From assembly GCF_900156435.1 (NCBI RefSeq), contig NZ_FTPQ01000001.1, positions 1,798,001 to 1,862,000 on the forward strand: DNA of 64,000 nucleotides. Direction: 5' to 3'. The first letter of the stretch is position 1. The number at the start of each line of letters is the position of its first letter. The DNA is from Microbacterium sp. RU1D. Lineage in GTDB: Bacteria > Actinomycetota > Actinomycetes > Actinomycetales > Microbacteriaceae. Below, piece after piece: positions 1 to 7,996 of this stretch. The translations under genes and the position numbers were made by a program. Under the pieces are notes generated by a model. It made no database searches. It had not been told where the DNA came from and saw only the letters and a list, made by a program, of their open reading frames with translations.

Positions 1-320
1 AGTTCGCGCAGCGTGATGCCGGGCAGGTACTCCATGACGAGATAGGCCATCTCGCCGTCCTGGCCCTGGTCGAAGACGTTGACCACATGGGGGTCGGCCA
101 GGCGGGCGGCCGAGCGGGCCTCCTGGATGAACCGGCTCTGGAACACGGTGTCGTCGCTCAGGTGCCCGTGCATGACCTTCAGGGCGACGCGACGCTCGAG
201 ACGCAGGTCGGTCGCGACGTACACGGTCGCCATGCCGCCACGCGCGATGCGTGCGCGCACCCGGTACCGGCCGTCGACGAGACGGCCGATCAGCGGGTCT
301 GCCTGCTGACTCGTGCTCAC
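1..320 (-). CDS. Ser/Thr protein kinase, PknL-like (N-terminal part; runs off the window)
   Basis: About 106 N-terminal residues of a eukaryotic-type Ser/Thr kinase; the rest lies before base 1. The kinase N-lobe begins near residue 10. The glycine-rich loop reads RIARGGMATVY, the ATP-anchoring lysine sits in VALKVMH, and the helix-C glutamate is in FIQEARSAARL. The segment ends at a hinge-like VMEYLPG. The GTG start is supported by a -10 hexamer TAGACT (minus strand, 332-327) exactly six bases upstream, implying a leaderless mRNA. A membrane segment and PASTA domains, if any, would be outside the window. The nearby Rv2175c-like gene and polyprenyl synthase match the mycobacterial pknL neighbourhood, so PknL is the best guess; orthology cannot be shown from the N-lobe alone. 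Confidence 0.9.
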   Translation of the reverse strand, partial: MSTSQQADPLIGRLVDGRYRVRARIARGGMATVYVATDLRLERRVALKVMHGHLSDDTVFQSRFIQEARSAARLADPHVVNVFDQGQDGEMAYLVMEYLPGITLRE

Positions 321-381
321 GTCTCGAGTCTACGGACGGGCCCCTGTGAGCCCGGGCAACGGCTCACCGTGGACGGAGGTC

Positions 382-1379
382 TCAGCCGAGAATCGCCAGC
401 CACGTCGTCGCAGGCTGCTCCCACTGCGCGTAGCGATCGGGGAATGCCGAGATCTGCACCGCCTGAGCGGCGTCGGCGTAAGGGAGCGCCTCCCACCCCG
501 GGATGTCGAGCAGTCCCCGGGTCGCCGTGCCGTTGGGGTCGCTCGAGCCGCCGAAGAACACTCGCGTCGATCGTTCCCGGTCGAGGATCTGCTCGGCGCT
601 GCCCCAGCCGGTGCTGGGACGCTGCTGGAAGAGTCCGAGGGAGTCGCGGTCGCCCAGTCGAGATTGCGCAGCCACGACTCCTGCATCGCGGTGCCGAGGG
701 CGATCAGGATGCCGCGGTCGGAGACGCCGAGTTCGCGTCCGACGCGGATGATGAGTCGCGCGTTCTCGCTCTGCTCGGCGTCGAGTCCCGGTGCGGTGGA
801 GGGCGCGACGGATGCCGGGGCGGGCGCGGCTGCGGGAGAGGGGACCTGCAGGACGTCGCCCGGGTAGATGATCGACGCGCGTGTCAGACCGTTAGCGGCG
901 AGCACCGCGTCGACCGAGACGCCTCCTGCGCGGGCGATCGCCGACACGGTGTCGCCGGGACGGACCTCGTGCGTCGTCGCGGCCGGGGCGGCGGCGGGTG
1001 CCGGGGACGCCGGAGCGGCGGCCGACGTGAGCGCAAGGACCTGGCCGGGGCGGATCACGGCGTCGGCGCCGAGGCCGTTCGCCGCGGTCACCGCGGCGGG
1101 GTCGAGGCCGTGCGCGCGGGAGATCGCCCACACCGTGTCACCCGGTTGCACGGTGTAGGTCGACGCCGTGATCGCGGAGGCGACGGCGACGACCGGCCCG
1201 ATGGCGCGCGGCGCGGGCGGGGTGACAGTGAGCGGCTGCGCGGGGGGCGCGGCGTGCGCCGCGTTCTCTCCCGCCAGGGTCAGGGCGATCGTTCCGGCCA
1301 CGGCGGCGGGCCAGACCGCGGCGGAGGGCCAGGCGCTCGGGCGGCGAGTGGGCAGGGGGGACAGCGTGAGTCGTCGCAT
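382..1379 (-). pseudogene. Secreted double-LysM, lysozyme-like protein, frameshifted
   Basis: The first frame gives a signal-peptide-like N-terminus (MRRLTLSP, then a hydrophobic stretch ending AAHAAP) and two LysM domains (cores TVQPGDTVWAISR and EVRPGDTVSAIAR) separated by Ala/Pro linkers. A lysozyme-like region follows (ILIALGTAMQESWLRNLDW). The frame then degenerates. The expected continuation, GDRDSLGLFQQRPSTGWGS to WLAILG, is in another frame ending at 382. Adding one G to the GGG run (plus-strand CCC at 653-655) joins the halves perfectly, so this is a one-base deletion or a sequencing error. If intact, the product (about 330 residues) would bind and possibly cleave peptidoglycan outside the cell. 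It lies upstream of the kinase on the same strand. A longer start at 1421 is possible, but the 1379 ATG fits the signal peptide better. Confidence 0.8.
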
Positions 1380-1527
1380 GGTGGGGGATTCCGTTCTTCC
1401 GACTGCCCGCCACCGTGACACGGGGAGTGGCGGATGTCAACGTGTGAGGCTGCTGTGACGGATGTGAAAGAAGGTCACGCGTCCCGCCTTCGCGGTGATC
1501 TCCGCGGGGGGATGAGATCATGGCATC

Positions 1528-1872
1528 GTGACCGACACCTCCCGTTACGCGACCGACTGGCTGACCATCCCCGACCTCGTGGAGCTCCTCGACGAGTCCC
1601 TCGGGAAGGTGCGTCGACTCATCGACGAGAACTACCTCGTCGGTTCGCGCCGCGACGGCGTGTTCAAGGTCCCCGCCGTGTTCATCGCCGAGGGTCGTCC
1701 GCTGCCGGCCCTGCGCGGCACGATCATCGTCCTCCACGACGCGGGCTTCGACCCCGACGAGACCATCGACTGGCTCCTGACCCCCGAGGAGACGATCGGC
1801 GTCGCGCCCATCGAAGCCCTCCTCGCCGGACGCAAGAGCGAGGTGCGCCGGGTCGCCGCGACCCTCGCCTGA
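1528..1872 (+). CDS. Rv2175c-family winged-helix DNA-binding protein
   Basis: A 114-residue protein matching the Rv2175c family. The N-terminal part (DWLTIPDLVELLDESLGKVRRLIDE) is a helix-turn-helix, followed by a short wing (VGSRRDGVFKVPAVF) and a C-terminal helical domain (LRGTIIVLHDAGFDPDETIDWLLTPEE). In Mycobacterium tuberculosis Rv2175c binds DNA and is phosphorylated by the adjacent kinase PknL; here the kinase is 1.2 kb away, so a similar pairing is inferred. The GTG start follows a -10-like GATCAT (1516-1521) by six bases, consistent with leaderless initiation. The mycobacterial phosphosite lies in an N-terminal extension that this protein seems to lack. It is divergent from the LysM gene. 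Confidence 0.88.
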   Translation: MTDTSRYATDWLTIPDLVELLDESLGKVRRLIDENYLVGSRRDGVFKVPAVFIAEGRPLPALRGTIIVLHDAGFDPDETIDWLLTPEETIGVAPIEALLAGRKSEVRRVAATLA

Positions 1873-1992
1873 GCGCCCGCCGCGTTCGGCCTCCTCGGGC
1901 TGTCGCGGCGCCGACGCGCCCGGCGCTGCCGCCGTCGGCACGCCCCGCGAAGCGTGGGGGTGCGTCGCCCGAAGCGCGGGGTGCGTCGCCGC

Positions 1993-3072
1993 TCAGGCGG
2001 TGCGTTGCGTGGCCGCGCGCGCGAGCGCGCGCAACTCCGCGACCGCCTCGACGCCGAGCGGGGCGTCGGTGAGCGCGTCGTCCGCTCGGCGGGCGAAGTC
2101 GGCGATGAGTTCCTCCGTGCGCGCGAGGGCATCCGTGTCGACGATGGTTCGCTGCAGGATGCCGATCTGCTCGGCATCCAGGGCGGGATCGCCGAGCAGC
2201 CCGTCCATTCGACGGCGGTCCTCGAGGGGGAGGCGCTCGCGCGCATAGGCGACGAGCACCGTGCGCTTGCCCTCGCGGAGATCGTCACCCACGGGCTTGC
2301 CCGTCTCGGCGGTGTCGCCGAACACGCCCAGCACGTCGTCGCGCAACTGGAACGCCATGCCGACGTCGTGGCCGAACCTGCCGAGGGCGGTGATCTGCGC
2401 GTCGTCCGCGCCCGCGAGGGCTGCACCGATCTGCAGCGGCTGCTGGATGCTGTACCGCGCCGACTTGTACGACGCCACGCGGAGGGCCCGGTCGGCGTGG
2501 GCGTCGTCGGGATAGACGGTATAGGCGGACTCCTCGGCGACGTCCAGGAACTGGCCGATCGTGACGTCGCGACGCATCTGCGCATAGGCACGGCGGGTCG
2601 CCGCGGCGGTCGGGGAGTCGGCGAGGCCCTCCTCGAGCAGGTCGTCGCTCCACGCGACGAGGAGGTCGCCCAGCAGGATCGCTCCGGAGCGTCCGAACGC
2701 ATCGGAGTCGCCGGTCCACCCGGCCTCGCGGTGGCTGTTCTGCAGTGCGCGATGGGCGGCCGGCTGTCCGCGGCGGGTGTCGGAGTTGTCGACCAGGTCG
2801 TCGTGCACGAGAGCGGCGGCGTGGAAGATCTCCAGGGCCGTCGCCACCGCGAGAGCCGCGTCGTCGAACCGTCGCTCGCCGCCCGCGACGGCATGCCATC
2901 CGGTGAGGCAGAACCGGGCGCGCAGCCGCTTACCGCCGCGTAGTGCCGAGGCTCCGGATCGGGTGAGGGTCTCCGCCTCGGGCCCGAGAGTGGAGGCGTA
3001 CGATAGCTGTTCGGAGAGGAACTTGTCGAGTCGCTGAGAAACAGCCTCGATCGGTTCCAGGGAGGTCGTCAC
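1993..3072 (-). CDS. Polyprenyl diphosphate synthase (IdsA/GGPP-synthase type)
   Basis: A 359-residue trans-prenyltransferase that condenses isopentenyl diphosphate onto an allylic diphosphate to make C15-C20 or longer chains for menaquinone, carotenoid or lipid-carrier synthesis; chain length cannot be read from the sequence. The first Asp-rich motif is HDDLVDNSDTRRG. The second is LRDDVLGVFGD, DDxxG rather than DDxxD, a variant I believe is common in actinobacterial members. The GGKRLRAR segment contacts diphosphate. The GTG start is preceded by TAGGCT (minus strand, 3084-3079) at six bases, so the mRNA is probably leaderless. It corresponds in position to idsA2 beside Rv2175c/pknL in mycobacteria and is divergent from the DUF3040 gene. 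Confidence 0.93.
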   Translation of the reverse strand: MTTSLEPIEAVSQRLDKFLSEQLSYASTLGPEAETLTRSGASALRGGKRLRARFCLTGWHAVAGGERRFDDAALAVATALEIFHAAALVHDDLVDNSDTRRGQPAAHRALQNSHREAGWTGDSDAFGRSGAILLGDLLVAWSDDLLEEGLADSPTAAATRRAYAQMRRDVTIGQFLDVAEESAYTVYPDDAHADRALRVASYKSARYSIQQPLQIGAALAGADDAQITALGRFGHDVGMAFQLRDDVLGVFGDTAETGKPVGDDLREGKRTVLVAYARERLPLEDRRRMDGLLGDPALDAEQIGILQRTIVDTDALARTEELIADFARRADDALTDAPLGVEAVAELRALARAATQRTA

Positions 3073-3101
3073 GGGCCTAGCCTAGTGATCCACGCCGCAC
3101 G

Positions 3102-3107
3102 TAGAAT
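3102..3107 (+). promoter_or_regulatory. -10 element TAGAAT of the DUF3040 gene
   Basis: TAGAAT fits the actinobacterial TAnnnT -10 consensus and lies 29 bases before the ATG at 3137. That leaves a short leader carrying the ribosome-binding stretch AGAGGGGG (3125-3132). The divergent idsA -10 hexamer (TAGGCT, 3084-3079) is about 17 bp away, so two back-to-back promoters share about 65 bp. Confidence 0.5.
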
Positions 3108-3136
3108 CGTCCGCAACACACCATAGAGGGGGATGC

Positions 3137-3517
3137 ATGCCACTCTCCGAACAGGAGCAGCGCCTGCTTGATGAGATGGAGCGCCATCTCATGAGTAACG
3201 ACACCGATGTCGTCTCCGCTCCCAGTCGCGCCCTCAGCTACCGCAACATCGTCCTCGGATCGATCCTCGTGCTCGCCGGCCTCGGCGCCCTCGTCGTGGG
3301 CGTGTCGATCGGCTTCAACACCGGTTTCCTCGGCATCGCGGTCGGCGTCCTCGGCTTCCTCCTGATGGCCGGCGGCGTCGTCTTCGCCGTCACCCCGACG
3401 CGGGGGGCGGCGCCCGTCGCTCCGTCCGCTGCGAAGGCCCGCGCGCCCCGCACCTCCGGCTCGTCGTTCATGGATCGTATGAACGACCGTTGGGACCGCC
3501 GCCGCGAAGGCCCGTAA
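3137..3517 (+). CDS. DUF3040 membrane protein
   Basis: A 126-residue protein of the DUF3040 family (MPLSEQEQRLLDEMERHL opening). Two hydrophobic helices (about residues 37-56 and 61-81) are followed by a basic, Ala/Pro-rich cytoplasmic tail ending DRWDRRREGP. The family is nearly always just upstream of mraZ in actinobacteria (Rv2169c in M. tuberculosis); its function is unknown, though the position suggests a link to envelope or division. The strong ribosome-binding site AGAGGGGG fixes the start. A terminator follows 17 bases after the stop, so it is transcribed separately from the dcw operon. Confidence 0.92.
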   Translation: MPLSEQEQRLLDEMERHLMSNDTDVVSAPSRALSYRNIVLGSILVLAGLGALVVGVSIGFNTGFLGIAVGVLGFLLMAGGVVFAVTPTRGAAPVAPSAAKARAPRTSGSSFMDRMNDRWDRRREGP

Positions 3518-3534
3518 GCCCCATACTCACGAAT

Positions 3535-3565
3535 AAGCACCGGCTCCGCGGAGTCGGTGCTTTTT
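3535..3565 (+). terminator. Rho-independent terminator after the DUF3040 gene
   Basis: AAGCACCGGCTC, loop CGCG, GAGTCGGTGC, then a run of five T: an 11-bp stem with one mismatch. It is the most canonical intrinsic terminator in the window and separates the DUF3040 gene from mraZ. Confidence 0.9.
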
Positions 3566-3570
3566 CGTGC

Positions 3571-3602
3571 GCCCGGCGCCCGGCGCCCGGCGCCCGGCGC
3601 CC
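3571..3602. repeat. Tandem 7-bp repeat GCCCGGC
   Basis: Four perfect head-to-tail copies of GCCCGGC (3571-3598) plus a partial GCCC, directly after the terminator. Looser GCCCGGC-like words continue to about 3660. The unit contains the self-complementary GCCCGGGC-like core, so extended secondary structure is expected. A copy-number-variable microsatellite is likely. Confidence 0.85.
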
Positions 3603-3651
3603 GCCCGGCCTCGCCGGCCCCCTCCCGTCCGCCCCGACGCCCGATACCGCC

Positions 3652-3737
3652 CGGCCCGCCCTCGCGTGCGCCCGGTGTCCGGCGCCGCCCGGCCCGCCCC
3701 TCGCGTGCTCCCGGCTTCCCGGTCCGCCCTCGTGTGC
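3652..3737. repeat. Three degenerate 18-19-bp direct repeats
   Basis: Copies of a CGGCCCGCCCTCGCGTGC-like unit at 3652-3669, 3690-3708 (one extra C) and 3720-3737 (two substitutions), spaced 38 and 30 bp. The spacing is not helical and there is no dyad, so a repeat-expanded spacer is more likely than an operator array. Confidence 0.6.
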
Positions 3738-3957
3738 TCAGCGCAACCCGGCCCGCGCGCATCAAGGCTTCCTGGCCCGTCCCGCTGACGGCGACCCCAT
3801 CCGGCCGACCGAGGCGCGGCATCCCTCCCTTTCCCTCCACCCCGGAAGCTGAGGCGGGCGGCGGACGCGGAAACACGCGGCTCCGGCGTGAGGTCCGCGA
3901 TGCGGCGCACACAGTACACGGGGGAGTGCTCACCCAGAAGACCCCTCATTTCGATAG

Positions 3958-3990
3958 CGAAGTGGAGGGCGGTGGAGTAAAGTGGGGGAA
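3958..3990 (+). promoter_or_regulatory. Putative MraZ-binding repeats and mraZ promoter
   Basis: Three GTGG words (GTGGAG 3962-3967, GTGGAG 3972-3977, GTGGGG 3982-3987) recur with an exact 10-bp period about 40-60 bp before mraZ. MraZ is known to bind direct repeats of this kind in its own promoter and to control the dcw operon. TAAAGT (3978-3983), inside the array, fits a TAnnnT -10; no good -35 is visible. Autoregulation is inferred from the family. Confidence 0.7.
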
Positions 3991-4025
3991 ACTTCGCAGG
4001 CCGGACGAAGGGGGTGGACGCCCGA

Positions 4026-4457
4026 ATGCTGCTCGGCACGCACACTCCCAAGCTCGACGACAAAGGGCGCGTCATCCTGCCCGCGAAGTTCCGTGACGAT
4101 CTCGGCGCCGGAGTGGTGATCACCCGGGGGCAGGACCGCTGCCTCTACGTGTTCAGCACCGAGGAGTTCGAGCGCGTGCACGAGCGGATCCGCGAGGCCC
4201 CGCTCAGCAACAAGCAGGCCCGCGACTTCCTGCGCATGTTCCTCTCGGGGGCCAGCGCCGAGAAGCCCGACAGCCAGAACCGCATCACCGTTCCCCCGGC
4301 GCTGCGCACCTACGCCGGCCTCGGGCGCGAGCTCGTCGTCACGGGTGTCGGGGCGCACGCGGAGATCTGGGATGCCGAAGCGTGGAACGCCTACGCCGAA
4401 AGCAACGAAGAGACGTACGCCGAGATGGAGCAGGAGGTGATCCCGGGACTGTTCTGA
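4026..4457 (+). CDS. mraZ: Transcriptional regulator MraZ
   Basis: A 143-residue protein with two AbrB-like SpoVT halves. Each carries the diagnostic motif: [17 protein letters not shown] (first half) and [17 protein letters not shown] (second half). MraZ forms a ring that binds repeats before its own gene and controls the division and cell wall operon. The ATG at 4026 gives the standard family N-terminus [11 protein letters not shown] and has GAAGGGGG about 12 bases upstream; an in-frame GTG at 4014 would add four residues. First gene of the dcw cluster. Confidence 0.96.
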   Translation: MLLGTHTPKLDDKGRVILPAKFRDDLGAGVVITRGQDRCLYVFSTEEFERVHERIREAPLSNKQARDFLRMFLSGASAEKPDSQNRITVPPALRTYAGLGRELVVTGVGAHAEIWDAEAWNAYAESNEETYAEMEQEVIPGLF

Positions 4458-4556
4458 CCCTCCGGCTGTGATGCCCAGCCGCACGCCCTGACGCACTTCC
4501 CCGGCGCCAGGTCGATGCGGGTGGGGATCAGAGCCGAAGGATCGGCCCCGATCATC

Positions 4557-5510
4557 ATGGACATCCGCAACATCCACACCCCCGTCCTCCTCGAGCGCTG
4601 CGCCGAGCTGCTCGGTCCCGCCCTGCAGAAGCCCGGTTCCGTCTTCGTCGACGGAACCCTCGGCATGGGCGGGCACTCCGAGGCGTTCCTCGAGCGCTTC
4701 CCCCACGCCCGCCTGATCGGTCTCGACCGCGACACCGACGCCCTGCGCATCGCGGGGGAGCGTCTCGCGCGCTTCGGCGACCGCGTCACCCTCGTGCACA
4801 CCGTCTACGACGGGATCGCGGACGCCGTGGCATCCGCGGGTGTCGACAAGGTCGACGGCATCCTGTTCGACCTCGGGGTGTCGTCGCTGCAGCTCGACGT
4901 GGCCGACCGCGGGTTCGCGTACGCGCAGGACGCCCCTCTCGACATGCGCATGGACCAGACCACGGGCATCACCGCCGCGGAGGTGCTCGCCACCTACGGC
5001 GAGGGCGACCTCCGCCGCATCTTCGAGCGCTACGGCGAAGAGAAGCTCGCCGGTCGCTACGCGCGGGCCATCATCGCAGCGCGGCAGCAGTCGCCGCTCG
5101 AACGCTCCGGTCAGCTCGTCGACGTGCTGCAGGCGGCGACGCCCGCGGCCGTGCTGCGCGAGCGCCACCCCGCGAAGCGCGTCTTCCAGGCGCTGCGCAT
5201 CGAGGTCAACGCCGAGCTGTCCGTGCTCGAACGCACGATCCCGGCCGCGTTGAGCGTGCTCGGTGTGGGCGGACGCATCGTCGTGCTGTCGTACCAGTCG
5301 CTCGAAGACCGGCTCGTCAAGCGCGTCTTCGCCGACGCCTCGACGTCGACCGCTCCCCGCGGCCTCCCCGTCGAGCTGCCCGAGCACGCCCCGACGTTCC
5401 GACTCCTCGTCCGCGGCGCCGAGCTCGCCGGCGACGACGAGCGTGCCGCCAACCCCCGTGCCACCCCCGTGCGCCTGCGCGCGGCCGAGAGGATCCAGGA
5501 GGACGCATGA
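4557..5510 (+). CDS. rsmH: 16S rRNA (cytosine-1402 N4) methyltransferase RsmH
   Basis: Methylates N4 of C1402 in the decoding centre of 16S rRNA using S-adenosylmethionine. From the ATG at 4557 it has 317 residues, the usual length. Motifs include HTPVLLERC, the SAM-binding [14 protein letters not shown], the aspartate in [25 protein letters not shown], and the C-terminal [14 protein letters not shown] and [13 protein letters not shown]. An in-frame ATG at 4515 would add 14 atypical residues; GAAGG (4536-4540) is rather far from 4557, so the start is not fully certain. The stop overlaps the ftsL start by four bases. Confidence 0.95.
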   Translation: MDIRNIHTPVLLERCAELLGPALQKPGSVFVDGTLGMGGHSEAFLERFPHARLIGLDRDTDALRIAGERLARFGDRVTLVHTVYDGIADAVASAGVDKVDGILFDLGVSSLQLDVADRGFAYAQDAPLDMRMDQTTGITAAEVLATYGEGDLRRIFERYGEEKLAGRYARAIIAARQQSPLERSGQLVDVLQAATPAAVLRERHPAKRVFQALRIEVNAELSVLERTIPAALSVLGVGGRIVVLSYQSLEDRLVKRVFADASTSTAPRGLPVELPEHAPTFRLLVRGAELAGDDERAANPRATPVRLRAAERIQEDA

Positions 5511-6124
5511 GCGCATCCACGGCCATCGACCCCCGGGCCGCTTACCCGGAGTTCCCGACGCCGGTCCGCGAGAGGCGACTCGCCGTCGTCCCCGCGGCGG
5601 CCCGTCGACGCGCGCCCCGCCGGCTGTTCGGCGTGATCGCCGTCGGCGGCGCGGTGGTGATCGTGCTGGTGCAGATGGGGCTCGGCATCTTGACCACCCA
5701 GAGTTCGTTCGAGATCGCCGCGCTCACGCAGCAGCAGCGCGACCTGACGTACCAGAAGCAGATCCTGAACGACGAGAGCGCCGGGCTCAGCTCGCCGCAG
5801 TACCTCGCGGCCAACGCGGCGGCGCTCGGCATGGTCATCGACGAGTCGCCGACGTACCTCCGCCTGAGCGACGGCGCCGTCATCGGCTCGGGCAAGCCGG
5901 CCGACACGGCCTCCTCGGTGGATGCCATGGGTCGCGGGTCCGTGCGCAACGCCCTCATCGCGGGTGTGCCGCTGGTGACCGACCCGTCAGCCGCGACCAC
6001 GGAGACGGGCTCCGCGGCGGTACAGGCACCCGCCGCGCCCGCGCCGGACACGGCGACCGCGACCGCCGATTCGACGACACCCCCGTCGATCGGCGACGGT
6101 CTGCCGACTCCCGCGACACGATGA
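5507..6124 (+). CDS. ftsL: Cell division protein FtsL-like
   Basis: A 205-residue bitopic membrane protein between rsmH and ftsI, the fixed position of ftsL. A basic cytoplasmic segment with RRRAPRR precedes one transmembrane helix (about residues 40-62). A periplasmic coiled coil follows ([21 protein letters not shown]) with the septum-type segment [14 protein letters not shown]. The C-terminal 80 residues are a Pro/Ala/Thr-rich tail, longer than in E. coli FtsL. It is expected to form the FtsQ-FtsL-FtsB complex that activates FtsW-FtsI. Sequence divergence is high, so the call leans on topology and position. ATGA overlaps at both ends indicate translational coupling. Confidence 0.88.
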   Translation: MSASTAIDPRAAYPEFPTPVRERRLAVVPAAARRRAPRRLFGVIAVGGAVVIVLVQMGLGILTTQSSFEIAALTQQQRDLTYQKQILNDESAGLSSPQYLAANAAALGMVIDESPTYLRLSDGAVIGSGKPADTASSVDAMGRGSVRNALIAGVPLVTDPSAATTETGSAAVQAPAAPAPDTATATADSTTPPSIGDGLPTPATR

Positions 6125-7932
6125 GTCACATGACGGCCACCACCTCCCGGTCCCCGCGGCGTCGCACCGTCGTCGCCCTCTCGGTCGTGCTGATCGTGCT
6201 CGTCGCCTTCGTCGTGCGTCTCGTCGACATCCAGGTCGTCAACGCGCGCGAGCACGTGGACGACTCCCTCGCGATGGGGCTGGAGAACTCGCGCGTCGAG
6301 TACGCCGCACGTGGCTCGATCGTCGACGAGAACGGCGTGGTGCTCGCCTCGGCGGTGAACCGCTACGACGTGCAGGTCGACCCGATGCTCGCCGCGAAGG
6401 GCATCACCACCGTCGACGACGGCAGCGACGACGAGCCCGGCACGACCACCGGGTGGCCGGAGCTCGCGGCGCAGATCGCGGGCATCACCGGGCAGGACGC
6501 CGCGGACGTCGAGAAGATCGTGACGGATGCCGTGGCCGACAACCCCGACTCGCGCTACGCGATGATCGCGAAGAGCGTGTCCACCGAGCAGTACCGCGCC
6601 CTGGCCGCTCTCCGGCTGCCGTTCCTGAGCTTCCCGCCCCAGTCGGGCCGGGTGTACCCGGACGGCGCCGTGGGCGGGAACCTCCTCGGTTTCGTCGGCG
6701 GCGACGGCCAGCCGCTCGCCGGTCTCGAGAACGCCGACAACGACTGCCTCTCCTCCACCAACGGCAAGGTCGTCTTCCAGCAGAGCCGCGACGGCGTCGT
6801 GCTGCCCGGGACCGAGGTCGTGACCCAGCCCGCCGTCGACGGCGGCACCCTGAAGCTCACGATCGACCGCGACCTGCAGTGGTACCTCGGTCAGCTGATC
6901 GCCGAGCAGGTGCAGAACACCGGGTCGCTGCGCGGCACCATCACCGTCGTCGAAGCGAAGACCGGCAAGATCCGCGCCCTCGCCGAGTACCCCTCGGTCG
7001 ACCCCAACGACCCCACGGCCACGCCCGCCGACGACCGGGGCAGCCGCGCCTTCTCGAGCCCGTTCGAACCGGGGTCGACGTTCAAGGCGCTCACGACGGC
7101 CATCGGCCTCGACAGCGGGTCGTACACCCCCGAGACCACCGTCACCGCCTCCTCGCGCGAGGTGCTCGGCGGCGACGCGCGCGTGTCCGACGCGTTCTCG
7201 CACGGCGCGAACACCTACACGCCGACCGGCGTGCTCATCGACTCCTCCAACGTCGGCATCTCGAAGTTCGCCGAGATGATCCCAAAGGAGACGCGCTTCG
7301 ACTACCTGCAGAAGTTCGGCATGGGCGCGGTCAGCGCCATCGATTTCCCCGGCGAGTCCGCCGGCATCCTGCACCCCGTGGGCGACTGGGACACCCAGAC
7401 CTTCTACAACACCGCCTTCGGGCAGGGATTGTCGGTCACGGTCCCGCAGCTGGTCGGGGCGTACCAGACCATCGCGAACGGGGGAGTGAAGATCCCGCTC
7501 TCCCTCGTGGAGAGCTGCACCGCGGCTGACGGCACCGTCACCGACACGCCCTCGACCGAGGGGACGCAGGTCATCTCCACCGCGACGGCGAAAGAGGTCG
7601 GGCTCATGCTCGAGAACGTCGCCACCCAGGGCGAGCTCGCCGACAAGATCGCCATCCCGGGCTACCGCATCGCGATCAAGACCGGCACCGGCGAGAAGGT
7701 CGACGAGAACACCGGCGCCTACAAGCCCGACGCGTACTTCACCACGATGATCGGTTTCGCCCCCGCCGACGACCCCCAGTACGTCGTCGCGGTCAACCTC
7801 GACGAACCGCGGACGGTAAAATCGTCCGCGGCCACCGCCCCCGCGTTCCAGAAGGCGCTCACGCAGGTTCTCAAGACCTACCGCGTGATCCCGTCCGGGA
7901 CCACGACCCCCGAACTGCCCAAGTTCGGCTGA
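6121..7932 (+). CDS. ftsI: Septal peptidoglycan transpeptidase FtsI (PBP3)
   Basis: A 603-residue class B penicillin-binding protein that cross-links septal peptidoglycan with FtsW. One N-terminal anchor helix (about residues 17-37) is followed by the dimerisation (PBP) domain, with the conserved arginine segment AARGSIVDENGVVLA. The transpeptidase domain has the catalytic SxxK as GSTFK, the SxN as SSN in LIDSSNVGISK, and KTGT in IKTGTGEK. No PASTA domain is visible. Two starts in frame (6121 and 6130) are nearly equivalent; 6121 gives the ATGA overlap with ftsL. Only 64 bp separate it from murF, so no murE lies between. Confidence 0.97.
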   Translation: MSHMTATTSRSPRRRTVVALSVVLIVLVAFVVRLVDIQVVNAREHVDDSLAMGLENSRVEYAARGSIVDENGVVLASAVNRYDVQVDPMLAAKGITTVDDGSDDEPGTTTGWPELAAQIAGITGQDAADVEKIVTDAVADNPDSRYAMIAKSVSTEQYRALAALRLPFLSFPPQSGRVYPDGAVGGNLLGFVGGDGQPLAGLENADNDCLSSTNGKVVFQQSRDGVVLPGTEVVTQPAVDGGTLKLTIDRDLQWYLGQLIAEQVQNTGSLRGTITVVEAKTGKIRALAEYPSVDPNDPTATPADDRGSRAFSSPFEPGSTFKALTTAIGLDSGSYTPETTVTASSREVLGGDARVSDAFSHGANTYTPTGVLIDSSNVGISKFAEMIPKETRFDYLQKFGMGAVSAIDFPGESAGILHPVGDWDTQTFYNTAFGQGLSVTVPQLVGAYQTIANGGVKIPLSLVESCTAADGTVTDTPSTEGTQVISTATAKEVGLMLENVATQGELADKIAIPGYRIAIKTGTGEKVDENTGAYKPDAYFTTMIGFAPADDPQYVVAVNLDEPRTVKSSAATAPAFQKALTQVLKTYRVIPSGTTTPELPKFG

Positions 7933-7996
7933 GACACCGCCGACGCCGGTCTCGTCTCGGTAACGAATGCGACACGGAAAGGGCGTCCGCACAGCA

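Larger units (their letters stand above)
3566..3956. other. GC-rich, repeat-bearing intergenic region before the mraZ promoter
   Basis: About 390 bp with no convincing gene; open frames here are Arg/Pro/Ala-rich low-complexity translations on both strands. It holds the tandem 7-mer array and the degenerate repeats listed separately. The 3' third (about 3850-3956) is less GC-rich and leads into the mraZ promoter. Confidence 0.7.

Noticed and set aside
87..1418. A 443-codon plus-strand frame over the kinase and LysM genes
   Set aside because: The minus strand encodes recognisable kinase and LysM motifs here; the plus frame is Arg/Gly low complexity.
3571..3737. Repeats considered as a CRISPR array
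   Set aside because: Units are 7 bp without spacers, or degenerate 18-bp copies with unequal short spacing; there are no cas genes.
3238..3933. Arg/Pro/Gly-rich frames on both strands before mraZ considered as small secreted proteins
   Set aside because: They follow the GCCCGGC repeat periodicity and have no start signals or hydrophobic segments.
3930..5516. A 528-codon minus-strand frame opposite mraZ and rsmH
   Set aside because: Both plus-strand genes are certain, and the antisense product has no domain-like pattern; it mirrors GC-rich third positions.
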